A stretch of 64,000 bases of DNA from Dolomedes plantarius (taxonomy: Eukaryota > Arthropoda > Arachnida > Araneae > Dolomedidae). The stretch lies in NCBI GenBank assembly GCA_907164885.2, contig OU015501.1, forward strand, positions 59,677,619 through 59,741,618, in the 5' to 3' direction. The notes under the pieces are model-generated. The model did not search any database. It had not been told where the DNA came from and saw nothing but the letters and a program-made list of their open reading frames with translations. Below, in pieces: positions 17,595 through 32,243 of this stretch (positions within the stretch are counted from its first letter, which is position 1; each line of letters starts with the position of its first letter). The position numbers and the translations under genes are program-made.

Positions 17595-20500
17595 ACTTAT
17601 AAATTTAACAAATGCAAATTTATATATTGACTCACAAAATTCATAGTGGTTATTATGAATTTTAAGGAGACTGTTGGTTTTAATTCTTTAATGAAGATCT
17701 ACCTAATTGACAATCTATTCACAAACATTTAAATATCTAAAAAATTAACTTCCATAGTCAGCTGAATCTAAATTGATCTATTGTTTCCAAAGTTACTTCA
17801 TAAAGCCTTCATATTTATAAACACACTGTTGTCCTATTTTTCAGAAATACACATCATTTATAGGAAATGCTTGATTGTCACTAGTAGTGAAGCTATTTAA
17901 TTTGAAGAACATCAGGCTAAAGTATTTTGTAATATATCATTGTTATCCTTTCTATGTGTAGCTGGGTTTGATTTTTTTAAAAATCCTTTTGATAAGCTTA
18001 TGAACTTTCTAAACATTAGGCTATTACTGAATTAGAGTGTATAATATACACAATTGCTCTTTGATGGGTTTAAAAAACAAAAAGAAATTTTGTTTTTGAG
18101 TCTGTGAATGGATGTGATTGAATGAAATTTTTAGCTTAAATAATAAATTGTTTCATTCCCCTCCCCCCTCCTCAACTAATTAATGTTTATTGGTGATAAG
18201 GAAGTAAATATTTATGATCTATATGAAATTAAATTGAATTTTAAATAGTGAAATTTAAAAATCTGACTATTGTTTATTAATGTTCATTATTGTTTATTAA
18301 TGAGTATATAATTTTTGTAGAAAATGCACAACTTACATGTGAGCTATATCATATTTACACATTATTTCTCTACTTTTTAGTTATTTTCTGAAGTTTTGTT
18401 AATTTTGTATTTATATATTGACTCACAAAACTCAGTGACTATTAAGAATTTTAAGGACTTTATTTAGGAATATTAAGTAACAAATTTGTTTAAACATTGC
18501 TTCATTTTTTATTCCATAAAAATCTACATAGAACATTTGTAATATTTTATTTTTAAGAGTGTATATAATTTATTTAGAGGTCATATTTTAGGATAACTGA
18601 CTGGGCACATATAGTAATTAAAAAAAAAATGTGTGACAGTGTTATGTTAAATTTTCATTCTTTAAATTTCATTCAAAATAATTCATAATAAATTTATTTT
18701 AATTCATAACATTTTCATGTGAAATAAGTAAAAAGTTATTTGACCATGATTTTTCTGTATGCTGTCAAGTTAATCACAAATATTATCAGTGTTTATTATC
18801 AGTATCTTTAATGTTCATTTAAAGTATAGTGAATGCTGTTCAGAGTTTAGTTGTTATACAAGTTTTCCATTAATTGTTCCATTTTTTTCAGACCTTGTGC
18901 TCAGAAGTTCTATTAAAGCTTTTAATATACGTATGCTGTAGTGTAAAACATGAAAGGCGCATGTGATACATATTGCTGGTATTTTTCTGGTTGGCTTTTT
19001 TTTTTTTTTTTCCTTTTTTAATTCTGAATTAAGTTATCAAAATTTTTTTGCATGTGTATTTTAATTTGCTCTGGTTTAAAAGCTCATTTACTTCCTAATT
19101 CTAGTCAAAATTTATGTCCTTTTTTGAAAATTCAATTTTAGCAATATGATTTAGAGAACCTTTTTGTTTGTTTGCTTAAAACCTTGAACTTAGGGTAATT
19201 AATATTTTCAATGTCTATGCATTATAAAACACCCAGAAAATAATTATTTTAACAATACGTCCAATATGTATGAAATATACATCAATGTAGTATCAAACAA
19301 ATATTGCATTTGAGAATCATGTAAATAGTAGAGGTAAATATTTTTTTTCTGCTGTTTAACTATGAATGCCTGTAATTGAAACTGAATGCACTTGATCTGA
19401 AATGTCATAAAACTAATAAAATTATTCATATTATGGATGGATACTGAACAAAAAATAATTGCATTTAGAAATATTTATGCTGAGATTTTTTGCAAATTTT
19501 TAAGTTGGAAATGCATTCTAAAAAATCATCCAGCATGCATGTATGTGATTTTTTTTTTTTTTTAACTTGTGCCATTAATTTTGGAATTGTAATGTATACA
19601 TTTACTACTTCTTCATGACTGTTAATATTTATTCTTCATTACCTTTGTTATGCTTTCTTTGTTATGCTTGTTTTCACATTCAATTTATCTGTAATATGTT
19701 ATGTTTTTTTGCTTTTCTCTCTATGCATAATGTGACAAATTTAACATTTGCTGTAACATCGTAATGCATGGGAAAAAAAATCTATTCAACCATATATTAT
19801 TATAGCTGTTATGAAATTTCCATATGTCATATTAGTTATATCAAATAGTTGATTTTGCTGTTAAAAGCAGATACATTGTCATAAAATTCAACATATAAAT
19901 ACAAATAAATGTATTTATTTAAGGTTATAATCCTACAGTGAAGAAATTGAAATTAAAAGTTTTTTTTTCAATAAAGATATCACACTAATAATTGAAAGAC
20001 TTGTTTGATAAAATTGAGATGCTGCTTTTTTTAGTTCCAAATTTTCTTTATTTGTGAAACATGTAAGAGATGTACAAAGTAAAAATATACTATAATCAAG
20101 TTTTTACCCATTACAGATGACCATGTGTGCTCTCCCATCTTCAGAGGGCAAAGCAATTTACTAATCACTGGACATATTTTGAGCAAAACCTAACCTGTAA
20201 AAAAAAAAAAAAAATTGATAATACAATTTTAGGGAAAAAATTATTTTTATTGGATACAATTACTATTAAATATCCTTTTGAATATTTTTATTTATTTATA
20301 ATGTTGAAAATATGAAAAAAAATCTAAATGCTTACACCTTCAATTAAATTAAAATTAACACTTCTTGTAGAATATTTTCTATCATTTCAAGTTTATATTT
20401 GCTCAAAAAACTTAATCTGTCTACTTAATTTGATTAAAATATTTTCACAGTATCATATATATTTCTAAAGAGGGATTGACATATAATAAGATATTGTGGC

Positions 20501-23500
20501 CCTTACATTCTTAAGCATTGCCATTTTTTAACATTCATTGTTTGAGAGCTGATGCCTCTTTTTCTGTACTGTTACAAATTTTATCAGATTCACATATGTC
20601 TCCAAAATTCTACCTTGTTGAGTTTTTCCTTCCCATCTTTATAAACCTTTGGTTCAAAAACTGAAGCTCTTCTGGACAAGGCCATCAGTACTCATGTTAA
20701 TAAAAAAAAATAACATATGAAAGACAATAAAAAAATATTCATCCTCTAAAGAGATTAATGTGGTAATACTTGAAAAAGAGTTTCAAGTAACTACTTGTTT
20801 ACATGAAGGTCAACATTCCAATAAATACATTTCATCCATTTGTGACAAGTTATACTATTTCTGATTACGTACATTCATATTCAAATCTGAATGTACCAAG
20901 AAATTAGTTAATTTATATAGCTTGTCTTTTTGTGCAAAAATTTCCACAGATATGGATACATGAGCATTTGGGTCAAACATTTTTGGATACATGTATATGG
21001 TGGTTGTCCACAATGGGTTAACAAAGAATATCTGCATACAAGTGCTTAAATTATACTATAGACATGCATGTTATATTCTGCCCATCTTTTGTTTGCTTGT
21101 CTCTGTCCTTTCATTGCATATGTATGTTTATTTTTTATTTATTTATAAAAATGTACATACACACACTTAGAAATACTTATGTTAGAGATAATATTGACTA
21201 TCAGTCTTTATTTAATAAAAATTATGTGCATTTGAGTGAATTTTAAGTTTCAATGATCTTGTTCTCACCCAGTTACTTAAAGCTGTATCTAACATTCAAG
21301 AATTCAGTTTATTGAGATTCTTAAAAATAATTGTCAGTATTCCAAAAATATTTCATTTTTCCATAACCAAAAACATCTTTGGCGTGATACTTTTTATGAT
21401 AAGTTTCTTGTTTATTTCATTGAAAGTAGTATACTTTTATTTCTGGAAGGGGGCAAAAAAATTAAAATAAGCTTTTCAAACATGTGGAAATATAAACATG
21501 TCACATGTATGTTATTTAAAAACACATTTTTAATATTGATATCATAAATTACAGTTTCTCATTTAATGCATTAATTCTCTTACATGGTATATTGCCCACA
21601 ACATCATGTTCAAATAGTGTCTTATAAAATTACAAACATATGTTAAAAAGTACTTCATTTATTTATTAATATTGTTATGATTATTACACATATAGGTAGG
21701 GATGCTATTTTTTTCTGTGAATTTAAGCACAATATTCTTTGGATTTAAAATAATTGTAATTAAATGCTTTTTTTAATTTATTAGTAACTCACTAGGATCT
21801 TCATTGCTACATTCGACATTTATATGTACAGTTTGTATAGAATTAATATTTCACGTATCACAAGCCTTTTTTTATATCTTCTCATCTGAACTGTGTTGTA
21901 TTGTATCACTTAGCAGATGCTTATGGTAATATGGGAACACAGTTCTGTATGAAATGTCTAAAATATTCACCCTTGTATATATTTCTAAGTTACTGATGAC
22001 TTGAGATATATGAACTGAAATTCATTTATGTCAAAAATATATTCAATACTCATACACCCCTCATCAACATTCAGTATATAAGCATATGTAAAGGTAGACT
22101 GTATATGGATTATGATTTGCCTATTATAAAAATTTTCTTTTGTACTGAACTATATTATATCAGTATTGGTACAAAATATATGCTGTAATGAAAGTAACCC
22201 TTAGTGTTTCATCAGTAAATTAAGTTAAAATTTCTTATTAATATGCATTTGAAAATAGTTGCTATAGGTCAGTTTACTTGGGTAGTATATGTTTTTTACT
22301 TTTATTGAATCTCCAATTATTATTTAATTGTTAGTAATCTTCATATATAATGTAAAATAGCATTTAGGGGACATGCCTTGATTTAATTTTAATTCTGATT
22401 TTTATTTATATTTATTTTATTATTTTTTTAAAAAACTTTTAATGTTGTTCATTTTAGTTCAAATGTGCATCAGTATAATGTGAAACACATCTTTCGTGAT
22501 AGCTCCTTTTACTAAAGTTTTAGTTGAATTTTTAGCTGATCATATCATAGATCAATGGTTCTTATGAGTTTCATTCTTCTGTTTTGTTTTAAATTATATA
22601 TATATATATATAAATTAAATGTCTCATTTTCTAGATTTGTCGAGATTTTGACTTCTTTTTTGTATGCTAATTTTATGAAATTTTTCTGTTAGCTTTTTTT
22701 AAAAAAATATTTAGTAGTGTTTCCCCAAAACAAAACAAGGGCAGGGTGCTCATTTATGAGAGGTCACTGTAGCTGAAGAGAGGTAATTTTAATAAGACTT
22801 TTTTAATCCATGATTTTTGCTCTTGTATTGAATTATGGTATGATTATAGGTTACAATTATTAAGTATAATTTATTACATAGCTATTTTAGAGAGAAACTA
22901 GATATCAACAACTAAAACAGAATTTAAAAAGCTAAATTTTAATTTTATTTACAAAATCTATGTAGATAGGCAGCAAAGTTTTGTTAAAATATAATTAGTT
23001 CTAAAAATTAGACAGTGTTAATTTTTTTGCTAATCAAAAAGGGGCAAGGTGCTCTGCCTTCCTGAAAATGTATGGGGAAATGCTCTTTATGTACAATGCC
23101 ATATTTAAAATCTTGTAGATTTCAATCTTGTTTACTGTATATGTAGCATTTTAAAAATTAAGTTATGTAACTGTAAAAATCATTTTATTTTTCACACATT
23201 TGTCCACATATTAGAATGTGCATTTTCTTTTTTAACCCACTGGGTATCTACTACAAACTGACCATGTGAATCAATTTCAATTGTGATAGAGAAGTGTAAT
23301 GTATGTATACAACTGCAGTATTGCTTATTTGATCTGTTGCAGATGTGAAGTGTTTCATGTGAAGATGATATCACATGGAAATAAATCATTTTACTCAGTC
23401 TGCTGGTAGTAGGTGCCCAGGTGTGTCAATGTAGAGCATAGCAAACAGAACAAAAGTATATTATAATTAACTGACATCGACATTGTGTTAAGCATGGTGA

Positions 23501-26500
23501 TGTGGATAAACTGGTTTTGAAATTGTGTTCATTGTTAATATTAATCTTATGATGTCTGAATAATTTAAATACTCCTCTGAAAGTATGTATTGTGGACTGT
23601 TCTCAGTTAAAGAAAACACCCTTTGTTATAAGGCTGTGAGCAAGCTAAAACTATGATGTGAAGCTCAAATTCATAAATTCATTTATATCTCTTATAATTA
23701 TTTTCTAATTTAATAACTTCTTGTTAGCATTTTTCATTTTGTTGTTTTGATATATTTATCACAATCTATGTACAAAACTAAAACCAAAGTCTTTGATTAT
23801 ATTTTGTCTGTCCTTGATTAACATGTGTACAAAAGTGAAAATGGTGATTCTAGTGTGTGTGGCTGTTACGAGGCTGTCAGTTATTTGTGCCTTTCTGTTA
23901 AAAGTCAGGTAGATTGGATGCCTTTCTTGTCTAAAGATTGCACTCTTTTTAATGGATGTGCTTGAGATATTTTTATATTCTACTGTGCATACTGCTAGTG
24001 ATCTGACTTTTCTAATTTATAGATGAGTAATTTCAATTTTAGAGAACAGGGATATATCTAATTATACTGACATATCATAAAGTGCTTGTTTAGGAATCTT
24101 AATTCTTTTTTCTCATTTTTAAGCATTCATTTAACAAGAACTTTGTGTAATGAATGCTGATTTGGAAAGACTTTGTTCTTTGTAAACTAGGTATTAATTG
24201 TAGTTAAGTCGTCTTGTTAAATTCTTTCAAAAGTTTTTGTTACCTTATTTACTTCTATAATATTCTCCCTACTTTGATGTATTGTGTAGTAATTAAGTAA
24301 AACATGATGGATTAGGAAAGATTTAAAATACTTCCTCGATATTTTGACTGTAGAATTTAATAAGTTTATGCCAAAGAAATCCTGTTACTCTGAGAATATT
24401 CTCTCAGAAATAACTTCAGAATCCCGTCTGTATACTTAATTGAAGGTTAAAATTAAAGTTACAATTGAGATAAAACTGCCTCCAAAATAAACTGATATAT
24501 TTCAAATTTACTAACTATGGTAAGATATTTATAATCAAAGAAGTAATCTCTTCAGAGCCTCTTGCGATAAAGTGATATGTTTTTCATAGAGAGTATATTT
24601 CCCCCTTGATCTTAGATTGTTTTACCAAAGGTTCAAATTTTGGAACATTGTGCACTACTGAATTATTCAAATAAAGCATGTTGTGAAAAATCTTAACCCA
24701 ATAAACAATTTATAACGATCTATTTTTAAAGTAATTTACTGTTTTTATCTCGGCAATTATTTTACTACTTAGTCTCATGTAACTATCTAACACTAAGTAT
24801 AGGATATAAAAGTCTGTCATTGTTTTAAAATGATCAATAATTATCCTAGTTCTATTTTGAATATATATATATATATATGAATATATATATATGTGTATAT
24901 ATATATGTGCATGTATGTGTATAGTATCTGTTATGAAGAAGACAGTATTAGTAAAATGCCTAAAAGCAGGAATGTATAGGTATACCTTGTATATAACGTA
25001 GATAAGTACCTTGTATGTAAGGATACCTGCTCTAAACACAAATATATCATCATGAATAGAGTAATCCTTTTGGTGATTCATTACTGTTATAAATCTTAAC
25101 ACATAAAAATACTATGCATCATAATACTGTAGTGAGATAGTAGGTGAATAATCCAATATGGGTGACTGTGAGAATTTTATTCATTTAACACAGTGATGGC
25201 TTCACTAAATTTCTTAGACTATTTCAAAAATTTTATTAACATAATTTTGCAGCTTTTATTTTGTACTTGCATATTTATTATTTTTGTCTTATAATAGTTC
25301 ATATCCAATTTATTCTAGATCATCTATGCTTCCATTTTCAGCTACTCAAAAATCAGTTGCCCTTGTACCTGCAGAATTGTCTTCCATGCCGTAGGTCATA
25401 GTTTCACTAAGTGTATGTTCCACACATTAAGACAAAGAGATAAATCATAAATCACTTTTATTCTTTATTAAAACCACCAGTTCTCATTCATCTTGCAGAG
25501 AATATAGTAACTTAGTAAATAAAACATATCTTTATGTATGGTAACTGAGTAACTTATTTGACCTGGTAACAGTCTAGATTATATTCGTTATTAGCAGCGT
25601 AGTACCTAGCATTTGCAGGACCTTGTGCATGGCTCTAGTTTTAGGATCCTTATTTTTGACAGAATAATAAAAAATAAATACAAATACAGTAAAACATATT
25701 CTCCACCTTCCCTCTTTTGTTTTGTACCAGGCTGCTTCTGTCTAGTTATAAGGGCTATTAGTACTGATTAAAAAGAGGCTCTGCATTTTCATAGGAGTGA
25801 ACTTTGGCTGAGATATTCAGCACTGGCCTAAGATCTGTATATACCGAAATGTGTGGGTATTGTAAATGCATATTTTTTGAAAGAAGTTTAATTTTATGGA
25901 AAATATGAACTATCTTAGTTGAAATTGTTTTCTTTGGACTTTATTACTAGTCCAGCAATAAATATCACTGTCTGTAGTGTGATTACTGAGGTTCTCTCTC
26001 TACATAGTTTAGTAAAATACCACATTTACATATTTTGCTACATTTATAAACTGCCTTCATCCTGTCTTCTCTTCAGTGTTTATTTCACCGTTATGATTGA
26101 TATAGAATACATGGTTATGTTTGAAATTCTACTCCTTTAAGTAAACCTAAAAAAAAGTATTGTGTGTTTTTAGGGTTTTAATTTTGTATAATGTAGTTGT
26201 AACTCTTTTTAAATGAAAATCTTTTAAATATGTAGCATAGATCAGCATGCAAGAATAGTCCTTTTTCTAGATATTTTCTTATTTTATTTTTATACTATAT
26301 TATTTAAGTTTTTAAAGTTTTTTTATTTAGTTAAAAAGTAGTTTTATAATTTGAAAAAATACTAGTTTATATATATAAAAGAAAAATGGTTCTTAATGCA
26401 CTAGTAATCATGCATAACCAAGTTTTGTTAGTGTTTGAAAATTTGATATTTTTCAAAGATTTTATAATAGAGAGGGAGAAAAATTATGAGTAAATAGGGT

Positions 26501-27800
26501 TTTATGTGTTGCATTTCATTAAAATTCACTCAATGCCTTTACATAATTGTGAATTGATTCTAAAAATTTCATAAGTAGTGACATATGTTTGCAGATATAT
26601 TTCAGGGAAGCATTTAATTAGAATTGAGCACATCATTCAGTCTCATTTTGTTTGTCTTGTAATCAACTGATTTTTCACAGCAAGTATGCATAAACTGTGT
26701 GTATTTGTAAGAGTAATAATAATAATAATAAAAAGTAAACATTGTATCTATGCTGGATCAGAGTAAGTTCTGTCAAACTATTGTAATAATTGTTGAATTA
26801 CGATTAATCAAGGATCACTTTTCTAGATAGTGCTATTTTTATACTTACCTGTTTCACACTTGTGAACACAATTCAAGTGTAATCAGAGTCAGGTGAAATT
26901 TTAAAATAATCTGTATACAGCAAGCATCTTACTCAATACGTGCTGCCAGTTCAATTTTAATTGTGTTAGTAAATCCTGAATAGCTGAATAGTGTAATCGA
27001 GGTTTAAAATATTAAGGTCTATATATATCTGACTCTGAATACATAAGAGGTAAACAAACATTTGTTCTAATTTTTTAAATCTATGCAATATGTGTAATGT
27101 TTTTGTTACTCTATTCTTAAATGAAAGTACGAGTTAAACTGTTAATTTTCTAACTGTGAATAATATCCTGACTATTTAAAAGCTGTTTTAGCTTAATGTA
27201 TGTGTAAATTGGAAGCATGGCAATCATGTTAGAAAGGAATAAATTGTCTTTCTAGCACCAATTATATAAAACCAGTTGTACTTTATTTTTGTCCTTGAAT
27301 ATTTCCGTAATAAGCTTAATATTGACATTATCAATTTAAAACAGTAATGTTTGGAAATGCATTTCATTTCGCCAGTTTTTGTTCCTTAAATTTGTGGTTT
27401 ACTGAAAATCCATAGACCTACGTCACTCAGCTTTTTTAATAAATACCTATAATTGTATTAATAAATATAGGTTTGTGGTTGTCTAATACATAGCTCTTAT
27501 AGAATTACATTTCGCAAAAAAAAGCTGTAACTTAACTCGTGAAAATTTTAGCTTTGAAGCTCCATCTTTTGAAAGAATGAAAAATTATGAAGCAATAGCA
27601 GTTTGATTTGTCTATGAATTAGTTCTTGATTTAAAAGGGGGAAAAGGTAAAACTAAAATTACCTTAAATTTTGCGGACAGAATTTCTTGAAATTACTAAT
27701 AGTCGTGGCAGTTTTCGTTAATCAATTTGTTAAAATATAACGTTCTAATTAGGAAATTATGAGATTTCTTTTTATGAGTTACCGTTTTAAAAGTTTTGGC
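16440..27800. other. AT-rich intergenic region without genes
   Basis: About 11 kb with no supportable coding region, RNA gene or complete mobile element on either strand. It holds microsatellites (17502-17591; about 24860-24905; a TAA run near 26712) and two dispersed short duplications near 17477-17670 and 18018-18465. The short ORFs are AT-rich chance readings. Confidence 0.5.
17502..17591. repeat. (AT)n microsatellite
   Basis: About 45 uninterrupted AT units. The exact length in an assembly is unreliable. Confidence 0.95.
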
Positions 27801-28169
27801 GTCGAAAAAATGTTCAAATCGCGTTACTAAATAAAAAGCATAAACCGTTTGATGATGCCCATAAAGTACTTGGCAAACGACAAATATTCGTGCAGAACAA
27901 CATTGTTGCTTTAGATGCGATGCTGCTTCCTGAATAAGAAAACATTTTCCTCGACCAATAAGAAAGGAGCAAGCAATCTTTCATGCACGCTTACTACTTT
28001 ATTGTGATCGATCTGCCCTATACAGTATCGGAAAGTGAGTGATTGTACAGTTTTCGCAGGGCAAATACCTCAAACTGCCCGCTGCTACACATGACGGCCT
28101 TGGTGCTATCTGCACCAGCCCCTCTATACCTTTCATTTTCCAGTATTACTGACAATGAACGGATACAAT

Positions 28170-28210
28170 CCCCCCCCCCCCCCCCCCAAAAAAAAAAAAA
28201 AAAAAAAAAA
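28170..28210. repeat. C-tract joined to A-tract
   Basis: About 18 C run directly into about 23 A. The A-run may be a retroposon tail or a low-quality homopolymer. Confidence 0.85.
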
Positions 28211-28490
28211 TCACTTATCCTTATTTCAAGTCATTGATTTGCATACTTTTATACATCATATTTGAGTGAATTCACTAATTTCCATTGTTTACCGGAAACT
28301 TTTAAATCCTTTTTTTTTTTGTTTTTATTATAATTCTACTATAATTGTCAGAAAACCAAAGCGCTTTTTTTTAAGCTTTATAATTTCACAAACGAGAAAT
28401 ATTCTCAATTTTTTAAAACGCAAAAAGTAGATGTATTGTTAAGTCCTATTTATCAACGATACATTCAAAATCCAGTTGCTGGTTTGAGCC

Positions 28491-28640
28491 CGACGGTTGG
28501 TATGGTTTGGAGCGCTACGGCCTTGTCCACACGAGGGCTAATTAAGCCGGGGCCAACAGTTAATGTCAATCGTGGGATTCAAACACACGCTGATACCGAA
28601 TACCAGCGCTGCAGCTATTCAGCCACCCGTTTGAAATGTT
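28491..28640 (-). repeat. tRNA-derived SINE (family B), partial
   Basis: It shares the block GGTTTGGAGCGCTACGG with 29205, 61633 and (diverged) 57285. GTGGGATTCAAAC (28571-28583) is the reverse complement of a Pol III B-box like GTTTGAATCCCAC, and GCTATTCAGCCACC near 28613 is the reverse complement of a tRNA-like A-box. The SINE head therefore lies at the right end on the - strand. Confidence 0.7.
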
Positions 28641-29202
28641 CTTTAATCTCTATGTCTTAATATATATAACAGTCATGTAGCAAACGATGCCTGTAGCGCC
28701 CACAAACCTATTACCCTCCACCACAGACGTTCCGTTAGAAATAAGGGTAATTTATTCTTTGAATCCAAGGAAATGTGAAACTAAGTCATTTAAATTAGGA
28801 TTTTTTTTGCATGCAATTTTTCTACTGGTTTCATAACAGGGTTTGCAAGAGGTGTAGAGGTAAACACACTAGGTGGTTGCGTTTGTCACTGAATTCCTGC
28901 TTGAACGGTTTATCGCTTGATTTTTTTATTTTTTTTTTCAGTTTGTTTAGGTCACTGCGGCGTATAAGCCTGCGTGGCGTATCTCAACGAAACTGAAGCA
29001 GTTTTATACATCTTCCCAGGGGTGGGAGTTATTTGTGGCTCAATATCAGCATTTTTCTTGGTTCGTATTCAACACCAATGTAGTATGAGATGGCAAATTA
29101 AACAGTTTCACTCGCTTCAATCGAAGACACATTTAATGATTTCAGTTTTCCATTCAGGGGGAAACGGGTAGACGTGTAAGATTGAATACATTCATTTTAA
29201 GG

Positions 29203-29320
29203 TTTGGTTTGGAGCGCTACGGTCAACTTTTTGCTACACGAGGGCTAATTAGGCTGGGACCTACAGTTTAAAGCCGATTCAGAACAGCTACAAACATCCA
29301 TACCATGAGTCGTTGGGCAT
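29203..29320 (-). repeat. tRNA-derived SINE (family B), truncated
   Basis: It matches family B from GGTTTGGAGCGCTACGG through CCTACAGTTTAAAGCCGATTC to about CCATACCATGAGTC, then the match stops before the B-box. The tRNA head is therefore missing. Confidence 0.65.
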
Positions 29321-29579
29321 CTCTTTTTGCTGGTCACGTAATCTCTGTTGTTACCCACCCCCCCCCCAATTGTTAATCCCTGTTGGCACTACGCCCCTCT
29401 TCCAAGTTTTTACCAGGCCAACGTAATTGGCCACCCTTGCCATCTTAAATGGCCCATCAGCCAGTAGCTCTGCGTGGGTCACGCCCTCTGCCTTGCCAAT
29501 CTGTGTGTGCGTCGCTCGGGAGCAGGGGACTTGTTTTGGTCCGTTCGCGGTGCAGCAATCATCTGCGGTCTAGCCCCAC

Positions 29580-29715
29580 TGATGGTATTCCAACCTGGAA
29601 GACCACGACTAGTCCCATTTCGTGCCTTGGAAACATCCATGCCAACAGTAGAACTCGAATCAACAGGATCTGAACCGAATGCCAGCGCCCGAGCAATTCG
29701 GCCATCACCTGGCAT
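29580..29715 (-). repeat. tRNA-like SINE head, degenerate
   Basis: AACATCCATGCCAACAG, GAACTCGAATC (B-box reverse complement) and GAGCAATTCGGCCATC (A-box reverse complement) occur in the order of family B. The body to the left differs. Confidence 0.55.
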
Positions 29716-29869
29716 TTATTTATTTTAAGGAGAGAAAGGTTAATGCGCGTATTTTTACCGTGTTATACATATGTTTGATGAAGCGAAACGTAGCCTGCTC
29801 CCCTAATATTTTTTGATAGAACCGTCCATTTCCACGTAAGCTAAATCTTATTTTGGTGGTGGGTTTTGT

Positions 29870-30025
29870 TGCTTGTGCCTCCTAGCCAAAAGTATTCCAG
29901 ACCAGGTCCATATGGGTTTGCTGGCTGCGGCTCCGGTTTGTAATGGTACCACAAGGGTCGGAGTCCGATTTAGCCAGGTGCCACCTCATATTTGACCGAT
30001 CACACCCCCCCCCCCCCAACAGGGG
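29870..30025. repeat. Repeat fragment shared with the 41.3 kb SINE
   Basis: GCCAGGTGCCACCTCATATT followed by TGACCGATCACAC resembles GCCCAGTGCCACCAGAATTT and TGACCATGTAACC near 41352. CCAGACCAGGTCCATA also occurs near 60440. A C-tract of about 14 follows at 30005. Confidence 0.45.
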
Positions 30026-30922
30026 ACAACATCTGAGGGATCGTACCTTCTTTACATCCCTCTGACATCATAAAAGGACGCAAAAGAATTTTTATGAAAC
30101 TAAATAAAATGCTATGATACTGCGTTTTATGTGATGTATAAAACGAAGATGAGTTATTACTTATAATAAGCAATTTGTAACAATTATATTTAATACTGCC
30201 ATAAATAATGAATTCTTAAATACGTAACTTACTGTCTACCCTCCTGAACAATTATGCATTTTTGACAAGTGTCGCTCTTAGGGAGGGGGGGATGCGATAT
30301 GATGCTATATTAAGGGAGGAATCTGACTTATAGTGTTGTACTCCATCGTAGCGGACAGGGCCCAAGGCCTTTCGGGATGAGAGCCCTGCTGATGGGAAAA
30401 AGACCTCAGAATGGAAGTGCCTTTATTCAACATTTCTCACATGGAAGGAGTAGCTTTAAAACTTTTCGGTACATGTGCTTTACAACCAAATTTGGCAATA
30501 TGAAAACACCTTCAAAGAACTGCTTTCCGCAATCACACTTACCATCGTCCGTATAATTATTCAAAATATTGTTAGAATCCTTTGGAGCGAACCAGTTTCT
30601 TCAATAAGGACAAGTTGCTCTTTTAACAATACCTTAGTCCCATGAGAAAGAGTAGAAGTCGCTAGGTGGAGGTCTTGAAAATAAGACGAGCATGAAGCCC
30701 TTTTTAGTCATGCTTTTAACAAAAGAAGTCAACGGTGCTCAGAAGCATTTTCACTAATCTGATCACGAGAGAGTATTCGCATTGCAAACTTTTCAGTAAT
30801 ATCTAAGATTTCAGTGCCGCAGATCTACCTTAACTAAATTTAATCTTCATCGAGTTTATAAAGTTAATTATTTCGGACCTGATACATACATCCTATAATC
30901 ATTTGGTGGGCAATTCCATTTT
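30026..30922. other. Intergenic, nothing identified
   Basis: Mixed-composition sequence between the SINE cluster and the Tc1 element. I see no conserved reading frame, TIR or RNA box. Confidence 0.4.
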
Positions 30923-31176
30923 TACACTGCTTGACAATTGCTAAGGAACAACTGATTTTTTCAAACTAGCGTTCCCGACAGCAGACCAATCACAGTAAAA
31001 TGAAATGCAGAGGGCGTAGTAGGGCAGGACCTGTTATCTGTATAAAAGGCAGTGCACGAAAACTCTTTATTCATTCGAAAGTTCATGCAGTTAGGTGTTT
31101 GACGAAAATAGCTCCGTAGATTGTTGGAAGTTATTTCTGTGAAAATCAGTGTGGTGTGGCAATAATTAAGTGCAAA

Positions 31177-32190
31177 ATGTCTGCAAGACATCATTTGAGT
31201 GCGTACGATCAGTTGGACGGCTCGAAGCGGGACAAAGTGTCACTACTGTGGCTAGAGTAATGGGAGTGGCAAAAGTGCCATATCGCGATTTAAAAAGGCC
31301 GCTAAAGGTGGAAGTGCTATGCGAAAGCATGCCGGTGGTCGTGGAAGGAACACCACACCTCAAGAGGATCAATATGCATCCCTAGTGGCGAAAAGGAACA
31401 GACATCTCACTCCTAGTCAGATAGCTACAGACCTTGCAACCGCTACCGGTACAAATGTATCAGCCAGAACCATTTCTTGGTGATTAAATCAGGTTGGTTT
31501 GTATGCACGGAAGCCTGTTCAATGCATCCCACTTCAACCACGCCATCGTCGAGAAAGATTACGTTTGTCTAAGGAACATATTGGTTGGGGTAGGCAAGAG
31601 TGGTCCAGAGTGATGTTCTCTGACGAATCCAGTGTTTCACTGTGACAAGTGATTTTGGGCCACCATTTAGTGTGGAGAGAGGGGAACACGTTATGCACCA
31701 CAGAATGATCAGGAACGTTATCGGTATGGCCTAGGCGTGATGGTGTGGGCAGGCATTATGCACAATGGCAAAACACCGCTTCACATCTTTGAGCGAGGTA
31801 CCGTTACATCGCAGCGGTATTACAGAGATTATTCTGGATCATGTTCGTCTTTTTAGGGGTGCGGTAGGTCCAGATTTTCTGTTTATGGACGACAATGCGC
31901 GCCCACACAGGACCGCTGAAGTATCGGACACACTAGAAAGTGAAAATATTGAACGTATGACATGGCCTGCTGACTCTCCTGACCTAAATCCTATAGAGCA
32001 TGCCTGGGATGCTCTTGGCAGACGTTTTTCTCAAATAACTCGCCCTCCCCGAACCATGCAAGAACTGAAAATCGCCTTGAGAGAGCAGTGGGGCAATATC
32101 CCCCAAAGACTCCTCAATACTTTAGTAGACAGCATGAAAAGCAGATGCAAAATGTGCACTAGTGTCCGAGGAGGTTTCACACCTTACTAA
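31177..32190 (+). pseudogene. Tc1-type DD34E transposase, decayed
   Basis: It encodes a cut-and-paste transposase that inserts at TA. The start is ATG 31177 (MSARHHLS). GRLEAGQSVTTVARVMGVAK at about 31214-31273 is the first helix-turn-helix. SRVMFSDESS near 31605 contains the first catalytic Asp, FMDDNARPHR at 31884-31913 the second, and SPDLNPIEHAWD near 31976-32011 the Glu. The end is TSVRGGFTPY, stop at 32190. Several frameshifts and stops (for example TGA after RTISW near 31480) break it. It resembles the 46687 element, which shares GRLEAGQS and NARPHR and also ends TPY, so the two belong to one Tc1 subfamily. Confidence 0.9.
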
Positions 32191-32243
32191 GATACTCATA
32201 ACTGTTTCATTCTGGCAGGAAGACCCAGTTTTCGTGGCTGTTT

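Noticed and set aside
24710..25102. 130-codon open frame on the - strand
   Set aside because: It runs through AT microsatellite (IYIHIYIYSYIYIYI) and has no domain. Chance reading in low-complexity DNA.
29449..29728. Three overlapping frames near 29.5 kb
   Set aside because: They are readings of a SINE fragment and flanking repeat, with no conserved product.
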